Source: Nocardia cyriacigeorgica
GTDB taxonomy: Bacteria; Actinomycetota; Actinomycetes; Mycobacteriales; Mycobacteriaceae
Assembly (NCBI RefSeq): GCF_029868385.1
Contig: NZ_JARWNX010000029.1
Coordinates: 91,633-155,632, forward strand
Direction of reading: 5' to 3'
Length of the DNA: 64,000 nt
The notes under the pieces are model-generated. The model worked only from the letters and a program-made list of their open reading frames with translations. It ran no database searches and was not told the DNA's origin. This document shows, piece by piece, positions 35,392-44,383 of the stretch; within the stretch, counting starts at the first letter, position 1; each line of letters begins with the position of its first letter. The position numbers were made by a program, and so were the translations under genes.

Positions 35392-36192
35392 ATGAACAAC
35401 CTGCATCGTGAACTCGCGCCGATCACCTCCGAGGCATGGGCGGCGATCGAGGAAGAGGCGACCCGGACGTTCAAACGGCATATCGCGGGCCGCCGCGTCG
35501 TCGACCTCTCCGGTCCGCACGGCACCGACTATTCGGCCGTCGGGCTCGGCCGCACCACCCCGATCGCCGCACCCGACGACGGCGTACAGGCCAGGCAGCG
35601 GCTGGTCGCGCCGCTGGTGGAGCTGCGGGTGCCGTTCACCCTGGTGCGCGAGGAACTCGACGATGTCGAGCGGGGCGCGCAGGACGCCGATCTGGATCCG
35701 GTCAAGGATGCCGCCAAACGGATCGCCTGGGCCGAGGATCGCGCCATCTTCGAGGGCTATCCGGCGGCGAACATCACCGGTGTCCGGGCGAGCGCGTCGA
35801 ACGCGCCGGTATCGGTGCCGAGCGATCCACGGCTGGTGCCGGAGGCGGTCGCGCAGGCCCTGAGCGAATTGCGGCTGGCCGGTGTCGACGGCCCGTACTC
35901 GGTGCTGCTGAGCGCCGACCTGTACACCGCCGTCAGCGAGACCTCCGACCACGGCCATCCCATCCGCACCCATATCGAACGCCTCATCCCCGAGGGGGAG
36001 ATCATCTGGGCGCCCGCCATCGATGGCGCGTTCGTGCTCACCACCCGCGGCGGCGACTTCGATCTGCGGATCGGCCAGGATCTGTCCATCGGATATCTGA
36101 GCCACGATGCAGAATCGGTGCAGCTGTACTTCCAGCAGAGCCTGACCTTCCTGGTCAACACCGCCGAAGCCGCGGTGGCGCTGCAAGCCTGA
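35392..36192 (+). CDS. enc: Family 1 encapsulin shell protein
   Basis: HK97-fold nanocompartment shell protein (266 residues, typical for family 1 T=1 encapsulins such as M. tuberculosis Cfp29). The N-terminal helix MNNLHRELAPITSEAWAAIE is the cargo-binding region and family signature. The segments RVVDLSGPHGTDYSAVGLGR, REELDDVERGAQDADLDPVK, EGYPAANITGVRA and IGQDLSIGYLSHDAESVQLY are characteristic. It starts 3 bases after the DyP stop. The two products should assemble into a peroxidase-loaded compartment, probably for oxidative-stress defence. Confidence 0.97.
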   Translation: MNNLHRELAPITSEAWAAIEEEATRTFKRHIAGRRVVDLSGPHGTDYSAVGLGRTTPIAAPDDGVQARQRLVAPLVELRVPFTLVREELDDVERGAQDADLDPVKDAAKRIAWAEDRAIFEGYPAANITGVRASASNAPVSVPSDPRLVPEAVAQALSELRLAGVDGPYSVLLSADLYTAVSETSDHGHPIRTHIERLIPEGEIIWAPAIDGAFVLTTRGGDFDLRIGQDLSIGYLSHDAESVQLYFQQSLTFLVNTAEAAVALQA

Positions 36193-36205
36193 AGATGGAG
36201 AAGAG

Positions 36206-36736
36206 ATGACACTGGTGCACGCGGGCGTGGTGCCCACCAAGCGCGCGATGGTCTACGGCGTGCTCGGCATCGCGGTGACGGTCGCGCTGTGCCTCGGTGT
36301 CATCGCGATGTTCGGGGTGAACCGGGTGTTCACCGGACTGCTCGCCGGAGCCGTCGCCGGGGTGGCGGTGCTCGTCGCGCTGTTCACCCGCGATGCGATC
36401 GTGCTCACCGAAGGCGCGATCTACCGGCGCACCCCATGGGCCGAGATCAGCATCGACTGGGACCGGGTGGTGGCGGGCCGGTTCACCCTCGACGAACGGG
36501 CCCGCTGGTCGCTCGCGCTCGATCTGACCGGCGGCGACGAACAGCACGGTGAACTGGTGCTGCTGTCCATTCCCCCGGTGAGCGGCCCGGTATCGAGCGC
36601 CTATGACATGCGCAAACGTGAACAGGTCGATCAGATCCGGGATATGCTGCGGCGCAAGAAGATTCCGGTGATGGTTCTACCTGAGATCGCGGGCGCGCTG
36701 CATCGGCACTGGAAGATCGCACCGCCAACCCACTGA
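36206..36736 (+). CDS. Small two-helix membrane protein following encapsulin
   Basis: A 176-residue protein with two predicted transmembrane helices (about 14-36 and 41-59) and a cytosolic C-terminal domain (about 65-176). The soluble part ([39 protein letters not shown]) resembles a PH-like bacterial domain by eye, but I cannot name the family. It starts 13 bases after the encapsulin stop with GGAG 5 bases upstream of the ATG, so it should be co-transcribed with the nanocompartment genes. Its role is unknown; it could tether or control the compartment, or be a passenger gene. Confidence 0.75.
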   Translation: MTLVHAGVVPTKRAMVYGVLGIAVTVALCLGVIAMFGVNRVFTGLLAGAVAGVAVLVALFTRDAIVLTEGAIYRRTPWAEISIDWDRVVAGRFTLDERARWSLALDLTGGDEQHGELVLLSIPPVSGPVSSAYDMRKREQVDQIRDMLRRKKIPVMVLPEIAGALHRHWKIAPPTH

Positions 36737-36896
36737 ATCGGATCCGCCACGCGAAACCACCCGGCGGGCGACGACCCGGCAACCATCGGCGCTGTTTCCG
36801 GCATCCGGTAGGCCCGGTGCGCGCGACCGGTATCGACGCGCACCGGTTCGCCGTGGCCGGTGGCCGAGACCGGACGGCTCCACTACGTTGGCAGGC

Positions 36897-38195
36897 GTGT
36901 CGATGATGAAGGGCGCCAACGTGCCCGTGCCGATGTCCACGGTTCGCGTCGAGTTGGGGTGGCATTCGGGGGCCGGAGTTCCTGATGCGGATGCATCCGC
37001 ACTGCTGCTGACCGGCGCGGGCAAAGTACGCTCCGATACCGATTTCGTCTTCTACAACCAGGCCGCGCATGCCTCCGGTGCGGTGCGGCACGAGGGTAAA
37101 CAACAGCAGGGCGCCGTCGTGCTCGATGCGCTGTCGGTGCAGTTGGCCGGGGTGGAGCCGGATATCGAACGCATCGTGATCGCCGCCTCCGCCGACGGCG
37201 GCACCTTCGCCCAGGTCCCCGGCCTCTACGTCCGGGTGCTCGATACCGCGACCGGCGCCGAGGTGGCACGATTCGACAGCACCGGTGCGACCAGCGAAAC
37301 CGCGTTCGTCCTGGGCGAACTCTACCGCCGCCAGGGCGCCTGGAAGTTCCGTGCCGTGGGCCAGGGCTACGATTCCGGGCTCGCCGGATTGGCCACCGAT
37401 TTCGGTATCTCGGTCGACGAGGACCCGGCGCCCGCACCGCAACCGGCTCCGGCACCGCAACAGGTCCCCGCGCCCACGCAACCGGCGCCGGTTCCACCCG
37501 CCGCCACACAGCCCACGCCGCCCCAGCAGCCCGCGTTCGCGCCGCAACCGGCACCGACCGGTGCCCCGATCAATATGTCGAAGCTGTCGCTGACCAAGGA
37601 CGCGCCCTCGGTCTCGCTCACCAAACGCGGCGCCACCGGCGGCACCATGCGGGTGAATCTGAACTGGTCGAGCGGTAAGGACAGCGGATTCTTCGGCAAG
37701 CGCGGCAAGACCATCGATCTGGATCTGTGCTGCATGTGGGAGCTGACCAACGGCAACAAGGGTCTCGTGCACGCGGTCGGCAATTTCGGTTCCCTCGACG
37801 CCGAACCGTATGTGCGCCTGGACAAGGACGACCGGACCGGTGACGAGGCGACCGGCGAGAACCTGGATATCAACCTCGACCACATCGCCGATTTCCGCCG
37901 CCTGCTGGTGTACGCGAACATCTACGCGGGCGCAACGGATCTGCGCGGCGTGCGCGCTACCGCGACCCTGTATCCGGTGGGTTCGCCTCCGATCGAAATG
38001 GATGTCGACGGCTGCACCGACAACTCCCGCGCGATCGTGCTCGCACTGATCGAGAATGTCGGCGGCGAGCTGGTCGTACGCCGCGAGGGTGTGTTCGTCC
38101 GGCCGCCGGTCGAACCGCCGCACTGGGTGAACAAGGCTGTCGATCAGGCCTACGGCTGGGGTCTGTCCTGGGTTCCGGCCAAGGGCAAGTCCTGA
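36897..38195 (+). CDS. Double TerD-domain protein with Pro/Gln-rich linker
   Basis: A 432-residue protein of the tellurium-resistance TerD/TerZ family, whose calcium-binding beta-sandwich is part of a widespread stress-response system. The first TerD domain (about 1-175) has [28 protein letters not shown] sequence, [23 protein letters not shown] and [21 protein letters not shown] linker of alternating Pro, Ala and Gln covers about 178-225. The second TerD-like domain (about 230-430) includes [13 protein letters not shown] and [20 protein letters not shown] sequence. No other ter genes are nearby. Start could be GTG 36897, ATG 36903 or TTG 36888. Confidence 0.88.
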   Translation: MSMMKGANVPVPMSTVRVELGWHSGAGVPDADASALLLTGAGKVRSDTDFVFYNQAAHASGAVRHEGKQQQGAVVLDALSVQLAGVEPDIERIVIAASADGGTFAQVPGLYVRVLDTATGAEVARFDSTGATSETAFVLGELYRRQGAWKFRAVGQGYDSGLAGLATDFGISVDEDPAPAPQPAPAPQQVPAPTQPAPVPPAATQPTPPQQPAFAPQPAPTGAPINMSKLSLTKDAPSVSLTKRGATGGTMRVNLNWSSGKDSGFFGKRGKTIDLDLCCMWELTNGNKGLVHAVGNFGSLDAEPYVRLDKDDRTGDEATGENLDINLDHIADFRRLLVYANIYAGATDLRGVRATATLYPVGSPPIEMDVDGCTDNSRAIVLALIENVGGELVVRREGVFVRPPVEPPHWVNKAVDQAYGWGLSWVPAKGKS

Positions 38196-38208
38196 CGGCT
38201 CACGAATA

Positions 38209-38242
38209 GGTCGGCCGGGTCGTTTCGCACCCTCGGCCGACC
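38209..38242 (+). terminator. Hairpin after TerD gene
   Basis: GGTCGGCCG (38209-38217) pairs with CGGCCGACC (38234-38242), and an inner GGT/ACC can extend the stem with a small bulge. It lies 14 bases after the TerD stop, between convergent genes. Confidence 0.7.
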
Positions 38243-38271
38243 GTCTCGCGCGCGTCCCTGCGCCGATGCCT

Positions 38272-38309
38272 CGATTCAGCGCTCAACCGATTCAGCGCTC
38301 AACCGATTC
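38272..38309. repeat. 16-bp tandem duplication across the TetR stop codon
   Basis: CGATTCAGCGCTCAAC occurs twice back to back (38272-38287 and 38288-38303) followed by CGATTC. Read on the minus strand each unit holds a TGA, so the TetR gene ends in the first unit it meets and the second copy is untranslated. Confidence 0.9.
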
Positions 38310-38987
38310 GACGCCAAGGGCCACTCGACCGACTCGGCTCAGCAGCGCACCCGCATCGGCCCGCACCGAATCCAAGGCACCGGGCCAGCCGAGCACCCGG
38401 AGCACCGCATCGGAAATGGCTGGCTGCGCCGAGACCGGTGCGGCGCCTTCATCCGAGCGAATGCTGATCACGGTCTCGACCAGTCGGAACGGCAGGGTCT
38501 CAGTGCCCGGCACCCCCGAATCGCCCGCCTCCGCAATGACTTCAGCGGCGAATGTCTCGTAGTGGCGGCGCAATTCGTCGCGACGGAGGCGGAAGTCGGC
38601 GAAGCGCTCGCCGCGTAGTTCGGGCAGCAGGTACAGCGCGCCCAGGTTCCAACGTGAGGCGCACAGCTGGCCGACATCCGACCAGGCGAGGGCATACAAC
38701 CGCACCGCCGCGCGGTCGGGTGCCTCGCTCAATCGGGCCGCCAGCGCCAGGGGTCCGGCGATGGTCTCGGTGAGCAGGGCATCCAGGATGTCGTCCTTGG
38801 CGGCGAAATGGTGGTACAGCGACGCCTGCCGGATCCCGACGGCATCGGCGATACCGCGCGTCGAGGTGCTGCCGTATCCATGGGTGGTGAACAGCTCGGC
38901 GGCGGCGTCGAGGATTTCCGCGCGTGGCGTGCTGCCCCGCCGCAACCGCTGCTCGACACGAGGGCGCCCTGGACCGAGATTGACCAC
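38292..38987 (-). CDS. TetR/AcrR family regulator beside APC permease
   Basis: A 231-residue regulator. The helix-turn-helix region is ILDAAAELFTTHGYGSTSTR followed by GIADAVGIRQASLYHHFAAKDD, with SLYHHF as recognition helix. The C-terminal ligand domain shows no recognised signature. It is divergent from the APC permease and the DUF1989/carboxyltransferase genes (339-base gap) and is their likely regulator. Two TGATAGA motifs in that gap are possible contact sites. Its 3' end contains a 16-bp tandem duplication. Confidence 0.85.
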   Translation of the reverse strand: MVNLGPGRPRVEQRLRRGSTPRAEILDAAAELFTTHGYGSTSTRGIADAVGIRQASLYHHFAAKDDILDALLTETIAGPLALAARLSEAPDRAAVRLYALAWSDVGQLCASRWNLGALYLLPELRGERFADFRLRRDELRRHYETFAAEVIAEAGDSGVPGTETLPFRLVETVISIRSDEGAAPVSAQPAISDAVLRVLGWPGALDSVRADAGALLSRVGRVALGVESVER

Positions 38988-39326
38988 GCCTTCATTCTGT
39001 CATCGCTCGGGGCCGCTCCCCCGCGCCGAAGCATTCGACGCCGGGCGCTGCCCGCCTCCGTGGCAGGCCGCACACGCTGTTCGGCTGCCGCGCAACGCCG
39101 ATTCGCCCACCATCACCAGGCATTTCCACCGCTCTCCGAACCCGCTGGCGCACTGAACCGAACCTACGTCCACGCCTGCCGTGAGTTTTCTGTCACTTGA
39201 TAGAAAATCAGGCAACACAGAAGTTACCGGGCGACGCAGAAGCGATACACGCAGGTCACCGAAAGCGCGATCACGCCCGCAAAACTATCGACTGATAGAT
39301 ATTGGCCCGTCGAAGGACATCCGCCC
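38988..39326. other. Divergent region between TetR and APC permease genes
   Basis: About 340 bases with lower GC toward the permease. TGATAGA occurs at 39198-39204 and 39293-39299 in the same orientation, 95 bases apart; the second belongs to CTATC-GACT-GATAG (39285-39298). I looked for a guanidine (ykkC-type) riboswitch and did not recognise one. No coding frame is supported. Confidence 0.5.
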
Positions 39327-40871
39327 ATGGCCACCACAGTCGATACCCACCGCGCCGCACCACCCGATCCCGGGTCCGACGGCGCCGATCTCACCGATCT
39401 CGGCTATCAACCCGTCCTGCATCGCAAACTGGGGCGCTACGCGTCGTTCGCGGCCGGATTCTCGTTCGTCTCGATCCTCACCACGATCTTCCAGTTCTTC
39501 GGGTTCGGCTATTCGTTCGGTGGTGCGGCCTTCTTCTGGACCTGGCCGATCGTGTTCCTCGGCCAGCTCATGGTGGCCCTGAATTTCGCCGAACTCGCAG
39601 CCCGATACCCACTTTCGGGATGTATCTACCAGTGGTCGCGCCGCCTCGGTGGCGCGATCGTCGGCTGGTTCGCCGGCTGGCTGATGATCATCGCGCGGGT
39701 GGTCACCGCGGCGGCCGCAGCCATCGCCTTGCAGGTGGTGCTGCCCTCGATCTGGAGCGGATTCCAACTTGTCGGCTCCGATACCGCCCTCACCTCACCG
39801 TCGGGTGCGATGAACGCGGTGCTGCTCGGCAGCGTGCTGATGATCGTGACCACGGTGATCAATGTGATCGGCGTCGATCTGATGGCCAGGATCAATTCGA
39901 TCGGCGTCACCATCGAGATCGTCGGGGTGCTCGCCGTGATCGGGCTGTTCTTCGCCGATACCGAGCGCGGGCCCGATGTGGTGCTCCAGACCGAACAGGC
40001 AGCCGCGGGTCCCTATTGGGCAGCGTTCCTGGTGTCGGGGCTGATGGCGGCGTACGTGATGATCGGATTGGATTCGGCCGCCGAGCTTTCCGAGGAGACC
40101 AAAAATCCGCGCCGGGTCGCGCCGCGGATGATCATCACCGCGCTCTCGGTATCGGCGCTGGGCGGCGGTCTGATGCTGCTCGGTGCGCTGATGGCCGCGC
40201 CGAGCCTGTCCGATGGCGCGCTGGCAACCGACGGCCTGGCCTATGTGCTCACCGCGAAGCTGAACAGTCCGGCGGGCACGGTGCTGCTGGGCTGTGTCGC
40301 CATCGCGATCATGGTGTGCACGCTGGCGATTCAGACCGCCGGATCACGGCTGATGTTCTCCATGGCCCGCGACGGCAAACTGCCGTTCGCTCGCGCGCTG
40401 GCGGTGGTACATCCGCGTTTCGGCACTCCGGTGCTGCCGTCGGTGGTGTTCGGGGTGCTCGCGATCGCCCTGCTGCTGGTGAATCTCGGCAATGCGGCGA
40501 TCTTCGCGACTTTGGCCAGCGTCTGCATCGTCACCCTGTATCTGTCCTATCTGCTGGTCACGGTGCCGCTGCTGATCCGCCGGTGCCAGGGGTGGCCGGG
40601 CAACGACCCGCAGGCCGATAAGCACGCCGGTCTGTTCGGCCTCGGCCGCTTCGGTATCGCGGTGAACGCGCTGGCCGTGTTGTGGGGCATCGCCATGGTG
40701 GTGAACCTGGCCTGGCCGCGGGCCGAGGTGTACACACCCGACGGCGGGTCATGGGTGATGCGCTGGGCCGCACCGATCTTCGTGGCCGCTGCACTCGCGG
40801 TGGGTGCGCTGGTCTACCGGTCGGTGGTGGGGCGGTCCGCGGTCACCGAGCGGGCGCCCCAGCCCGCGTGA
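39327..40871 (+). CDS. APC family permease (amino acid, urea or guanidine type)
   Basis: A 514-residue transporter with about twelve transmembrane helices. APC signatures are FAAGFSFVSILTTIFQFFGFG in helix 1 (split here), ELAARYPLSGCIYQWSRRLGG, AYVMIGLDSAAELSEETKNP with the conserved acidic helix-loop motif, and RLMFSMARDGKLPF. It opens a four-gene set with two DUF1989 proteins and a carboxyltransferase, so the cargo may be guanidine, urea or a related amide rather than an amino acid. That assignment is from context. A 50-residue cytosolic N-terminus precedes helix 1. Confidence 0.88.
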   Translation: MATTVDTHRAAPPDPGSDGADLTDLGYQPVLHRKLGRYASFAAGFSFVSILTTIFQFFGFGYSFGGAAFFWTWPIVFLGQLMVALNFAELAARYPLSGCIYQWSRRLGGAIVGWFAGWLMIIARVVTAAAAAIALQVVLPSIWSGFQLVGSDTALTSPSGAMNAVLLGSVLMIVTTVINVIGVDLMARINSIGVTIEIVGVLAVIGLFFADTERGPDVVLQTEQAAAGPYWAAFLVSGLMAAYVMIGLDSAAELSEETKNPRRVAPRMIITALSVSALGGGLMLLGALMAAPSLSDGALATDGLAYVLTAKLNSPAGTVLLGCVAIAIMVCTLAIQTAGSRLMFSMARDGKLPFARALAVVHPRFGTPVLPSVVFGVLAIALLLVNLGNAAIFATLASVCIVTLYLSYLLVTVPLLIRRCQGWPGNDPQADKHAGLFGLGRFGIAVNALAVLWGIAMVVNLAWPRAEVYTPDGGSWVMRWAAPIFVAAALAVGALVYRSVVGRSAVTERAPQPA

Positions 40872-40959
40872 TCCCGATCGAATCCAGCACCGACCAGATC
40901 CGGTATCGGAGCCGAACGGTGTGCCGACCATCGGCACACCCCGACCACAAGGAGTAGAA

Positions 40960-41718
40960 ATGCCAACTCCGACAACATCTTCCACCATGGGCGCTCGCGC
41001 GCATGCCCGAGCGCAGGCAGCAACGGCGACCCTCGCCGAACCCCACCTCCCCGCCGGTCTCGACCCTGCGACGCTCACCCTCGCCCGGCGCCTCCCCGCC
41101 GACGGCTACACCAATGTCGTCCTCGGCCGTGGCACCCGCCTGCGGCTGGCCGATCCGGAGGGCGCGGCCTGTGCGCATCTGCTGTTGTTGCGCGCCGACG
41201 CCCCCTGGGAGCGGCTCAATGTGGCCGATACGGTGAAGGTTCCGTGGCAGGCCTATCTCGGTGCCGGTCATCCGCTGCTCACGGATCAGGGCCGGATTCT
41301 GGCGACCATCGCCTTCGACGATTCCGGTAGGCACGACGCGCTGTGCGGACCCTCCGATACCGCCCGTGCGCTGTTGCGGCTGGCCGGGGTGAAGCAGGGG
41401 CTCGCGCCGCGCGATATCGCGCCGTCGGTGTCGTTCTTCCGTGGGGTGCGTGTCGCCCCCGATGGCGGTGTGAGCGGCACCGGTAGCGCCGCATCCGGCG
41501 CGGCGGTCGAGCTGATCATCCATCTGCCGGTCATCGCGCTGATCGTCAATGCCGCGCATCCGCTCGACGACCGCCCGGTCACCGATCTCGATCTGCTCGC
41601 CTGGGCCGCACCCGAGGATCTCGCCGGTGAGTACAACACCGATCCCGAATACCTACGTGCCGTGCAGAACACCGAGAACGCGTGGACGGCCGCACTCGAC
41701 CAGGAGGCCATCGCATGA
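40960..41718 (+). CDS. Urea amidolyase-associated protein 1 (DUF1989; CgdA/B-like)
   Basis: A 252-residue DUF1989 protein. Conserved features are TNVVLGRGTRLRLADPEGAA, CAHLLLLRADAPWERLNVAD, VKVPWQAYLGAGHPLLTDQG and GRHDALCGPSD with a likely metal-binding HDALCG motif. DUF1989 pairs encoded near urea/guanidine carboxylases have been shown to form carboxyguanidine deiminase (CgdAB), which converts carboxyguanidine to allophanate. ATG 40960 follows AAGGAG by 5 bases. The stop overlaps the next gene (ATGA). The substrate here is inferred from context. Confidence 0.85.
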   Translation: MPTPTTSSTMGARAHARAQAATATLAEPHLPAGLDPATLTLARRLPADGYTNVVLGRGTRLRLADPEGAACAHLLLLRADAPWERLNVADTVKVPWQAYLGAGHPLLTDQGRILATIAFDDSGRHDALCGPSDTARALLRLAGVKQGLAPRDIAPSVSFFRGVRVAPDGGVSGTGSAASGAAVELIIHLPVIALIVNAAHPLDDRPVTDLDLLAWAAPEDLAGEYNTDPEYLRAVQNTENAWTAALDQEAIA

Positions 41719-42335
41719 CCGGCGCCATCGCTCGTACCGTCCGCGCGGATCATCTGGTCGCGGCCTGCGCACCGTGGTCGGCGATCGTCCGGGCGGGCGA
41801 ATACCTGGAGATCATCGACCTGCATGGCAACCAGGCGGTCGATTGTCTGCTCTATTCGGCCGCCGATCACGCCGATCGCTACAGCGCACAGGCCACCATC
41901 GCCGCACAGCGCAATATCTTCCTGACCACCGGCAGCGTCCTGCGCACCGATAACGGCACCGCCCTGATGACGGTGACCGCCGATGAGGTCGGCAATCACG
42001 ACACCATCGCCGGCGCCTGCTCCCAGGAGTCGAACACCCTGCGCTACGGCCATCACACCCGCCATCAGCATGCCTGTGTAGAGAATTTCCTCGCCGAGGG
42101 ATTGCGGTGGGGGCTTGGCAAACGTGATCTGGTGTCGAATATCAACTGGTTCATGAACGTCCCGGTGGAGCCGGACGGCACGCTCGGCATCGTGGACGGT
42201 TTGTCCGCGCCGGGCAAACGGGTGACTCTGCGCGCCGAGATCGACACCCTGGTGCTGGTCTCGAACTGTCCGCAGATCAACAACCCCTGCAATGGTTTCG
42301 ACCCCACCCCGGTCCGCATGGTGGTGTCGCGATGA
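41715..42335 (+). CDS. Urea amidolyase-associated protein 2 (DUF1989; CgdA/B-like)
   Basis: A 206-residue DUF1989 partner of the previous protein. Key segments are AGEYLEIIDLHGNQAVDCLL, YSAQATIAAQRNIFLTTGSV, DEVGNHDTIAGACSQESNT with a metal-ligand-like NHDTIAGAC motif matching HDALCG of its partner, and the cysteine-containing NCPQINNPCNGFDPTPV at the C-terminus. It begins with an ATGA overlap and ends with another ATGA overlap into the carboxyltransferase gene, so three proteins are translationally coupled. Probable subunit of a two-component carboxyguanidine or related deiminase. Confidence 0.85.
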   Translation: MTGAIARTVRADHLVAACAPWSAIVRAGEYLEIIDLHGNQAVDCLLYSAADHADRYSAQATIAAQRNIFLTTGSVLRTDNGTALMTVTADEVGNHDTIAGACSQESNTLRYGHHTRHQHACVENFLAEGLRWGLGKRDLVSNINWFMNVPVEPDGTLGIVDGLSAPGKRVTLRAEIDTLVLVSNCPQINNPCNGFDPTPVRMVVSR

Positions 42336-44377
42336 CCATCATCGATCCGGTGCGCAGCCACCTCGGCCACGCCGAAGAGGCGCCAGCACCGCAATCCGCG
42401 GCCGCGGCCGCGACCGCGCAGGTGGAGGTGGTGCGGCCGGGCCCGCTGACCACCGTGCAGGACTGGCCGGGGCGCACGGGTTTCTGGCATGTCGGGGTAC
42501 CGCCGTCGGGGCCGATGGACGATCTGTCGTTCCGGCTCGGGAATCGGGTGCTCGGCAATGCCGAGGGCGCCGCGGGATTGGAGTGCACTCTCACCGGTCC
42601 GGCGCTGCGATTCACCGCCGCGACTCGAGTGTGCGTGACGGGTGCGCCTGCGGAGGTCACCGTGGACGGTGTGCGGGTGGATCAGTGGCGCACCCTCGAG
42701 GTGCCCGCGGGCGCACTACTCGAGGTCGGCGCGATCAGCGGGCCGGGTATGCGCGCCTATGTGCTGATATCGGGCGGTTTCGTGCTGGACGAATACCTGG
42801 GTAGCGCGGCAACTTTCACGCTCGGCAAGTTCGGTGGTAGCACGGGAACCACCGTGCGGGCAGGTGAGCTGCTACCGCTGGGAGCGGCCGGTACCCCACT
42901 CGCCTCGGCTGTCCCCGCCGACGATCGGCCGGTGTTCGCCCGGCGTTGGGAACTCGCCGTCACCGAAGGCCCGCACGGTGCGCCGGAGTTCTTCACCCGG
43001 TCTGATATCGACACCATCATCGGCACCGATTACGAGGTGCATTTCAACTCCGATCGCACCGGCGTGCGGCTCATCGGGCCGAAACCGGAGTGGGCGCGCA
43101 CCGACGGCGGCGAAGCCGGACTGCATCCGTCCAATATTCACGACACCCCGTATTCGGTGGGCGCACTGGACTTCACCGGCGATACGCCGATTCTGCTCGG
43201 CCCGGACGGTCCGAGCCTCGGTGGTTTCGTCTGCCCGGTCACCGTCGTCGCGGCGGATCGGTGGAAGCTCGGCCAGCTCCGCCCCGGCGACGCGGTGCGC
43301 TTCGTCCCGATCCGCGCCGAACACGCCGCGCCGGTCGCGGCACTCGGCGCGGCCCGCCGTGCCGCCTGGCCCGCGGTGCTGTCGGCCGGTGGCGACGGTG
43401 ACGACGGCGTCCTGCGCCGCATCGACGCCGACGACGATACCGGCGTCACCTACCGACGGGCGGGCGACGACGGTGTGCTGATCGAATACGGCGCCATGAC
43501 CCTGGATCTCGGTCTACGCGCGCGGGTCCACGCACTGCACCAGCATCTGCTGGCGCTCGCGCCGCGCGGCATCGTCGACCTGACGCCGGGTGTGCGGTCC
43601 CTGCAAGTGAAGGTGGATCCGGCGGTGCTGCCGGTCCGCATGCTGCTGGATCTGCTCATCGAGGCCGAACAGCACATCCCGGCCTCGGACGCGCTCGTGG
43701 TGCCGAGCCGGACCGTCCATCTGCCGCTGTCCTGGGACGATCCCGCCACCAGGGAGGCGATCACCCGCTATATGCACGGTGTGCGCGCCGATGCGCCGTG
43801 GTGCCCGTGGAATATCGAGTTCATCCGGCGAATGAACGGATTGGCCTCCGTGGACGAGGTTTTCGATACCGTCTTCGATGCCGAATACCTGGTGCTCGGA
43901 CTCGGTGATGTCTATCTCGGCGCGCCGGTCGCGACACCGATCGACCCGCGGCACCGGCTCGTCACCACCAAATACAATCCCGCCCGCACCTGGACCCCGG
44001 AGAACGCGGTCGGGATCGGCGGCGCCTATCTCTGCATCTACGGTATGGAGGGGCCGGGCGGGTACCAGTTCGTCGGCCGCACCACCCAGGTGTGGAACCA
44101 TCGCAGCTCGGAAACGCCCTGGCTCCTACGCTATTTCGATCGGATCCGCTGGTATCCGGTGGAGGCGGAGGAACTGCTCGACCTGCGCGCCGACTTCACC
44201 GCCGGGAACGTGACCCTGCGGGCCGATGACGGTGAGTTCCGGCTCGCCGACTACCGCCGTTTCCTCGCCGATCAGGCCGATTCCATCGCAGCCTTCCGTG
44301 CCGTGCAGGCCCGCGCGTTCGCCGCCGAACGCCACTCCTGGCGTTCGGCGGGCGAACTGGCGGATACACCCGAGTGA
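42332..44377 (+). CDS. Carboxyltransferase part of urea/guanidine carboxylase (KipA-KipI fusion)
   Basis: A 681-residue protein with two carboxyltransferase halves. KipA/AHS2-like sequence covers about 30-330 (VVRPGPLTTVQDWPGRTGFW, GVPPSGPMDDLSFRLGN, FTLGKFGGSTGTTVRAGELL). KipI/AHS1-like sequence follows to about 600 (GVLIEYGAMTLDLGLRARVH, TPGVRSLQVKVDP, GLGDVYLGAPVATPIDPRHR). In full-length urea carboxylases a biotin carboxylase precedes and a biotinyl carrier follows; both are absent, and the end (RHSWRSAGELADTPE) falls where the carrier linker would begin. No biotin carboxylase or allophanate hydrolase is nearby, so activity would need partners encoded elsewhere. Confidence 0.85.
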   Translation: MTIIDPVRSHLGHAEEAPAPQSAAAAATAQVEVVRPGPLTTVQDWPGRTGFWHVGVPPSGPMDDLSFRLGNRVLGNAEGAAGLECTLTGPALRFTAATRVCVTGAPAEVTVDGVRVDQWRTLEVPAGALLEVGAISGPGMRAYVLISGGFVLDEYLGSAATFTLGKFGGSTGTTVRAGELLPLGAAGTPLASAVPADDRPVFARRWELAVTEGPHGAPEFFTRSDIDTIIGTDYEVHFNSDRTGVRLIGPKPEWARTDGGEAGLHPSNIHDTPYSVGALDFTGDTPILLGPDGPSLGGFVCPVTVVAADRWKLGQLRPGDAVRFVPIRAEHAAPVAALGAARRAAWPAVLSAGGDGDDGVLRRIDADDDTGVTYRRAGDDGVLIEYGAMTLDLGLRARVHALHQHLLALAPRGIVDLTPGVRSLQVKVDPAVLPVRMLLDLLIEAEQHIPASDALVVPSRTVHLPLSWDDPATREAITRYMHGVRADAPWCPWNIEFIRRMNGLASVDEVFDTVFDAEYLVLGLGDVYLGAPVATPIDPRHRLVTTKYNPARTWTPENAVGIGGAYLCIYGMEGPGGYQFVGRTTQVWNHRSSETPWLLRYFDRIRWYPVEAEELLDLRADFTAGNVTLRADDGEFRLADYRRFLADQADSIAAFRAVQARAFAAERHSWRSAGELADTPE

Positions 44378-44383
44378 TCCGGA

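Noticed and set aside
38988..39326. Guanidine riboswitch before the permease
   Set aside because: Gene content suggested it, but no ykkC-type consensus was recognised, and a divergent TetR gene already offers a regulator.
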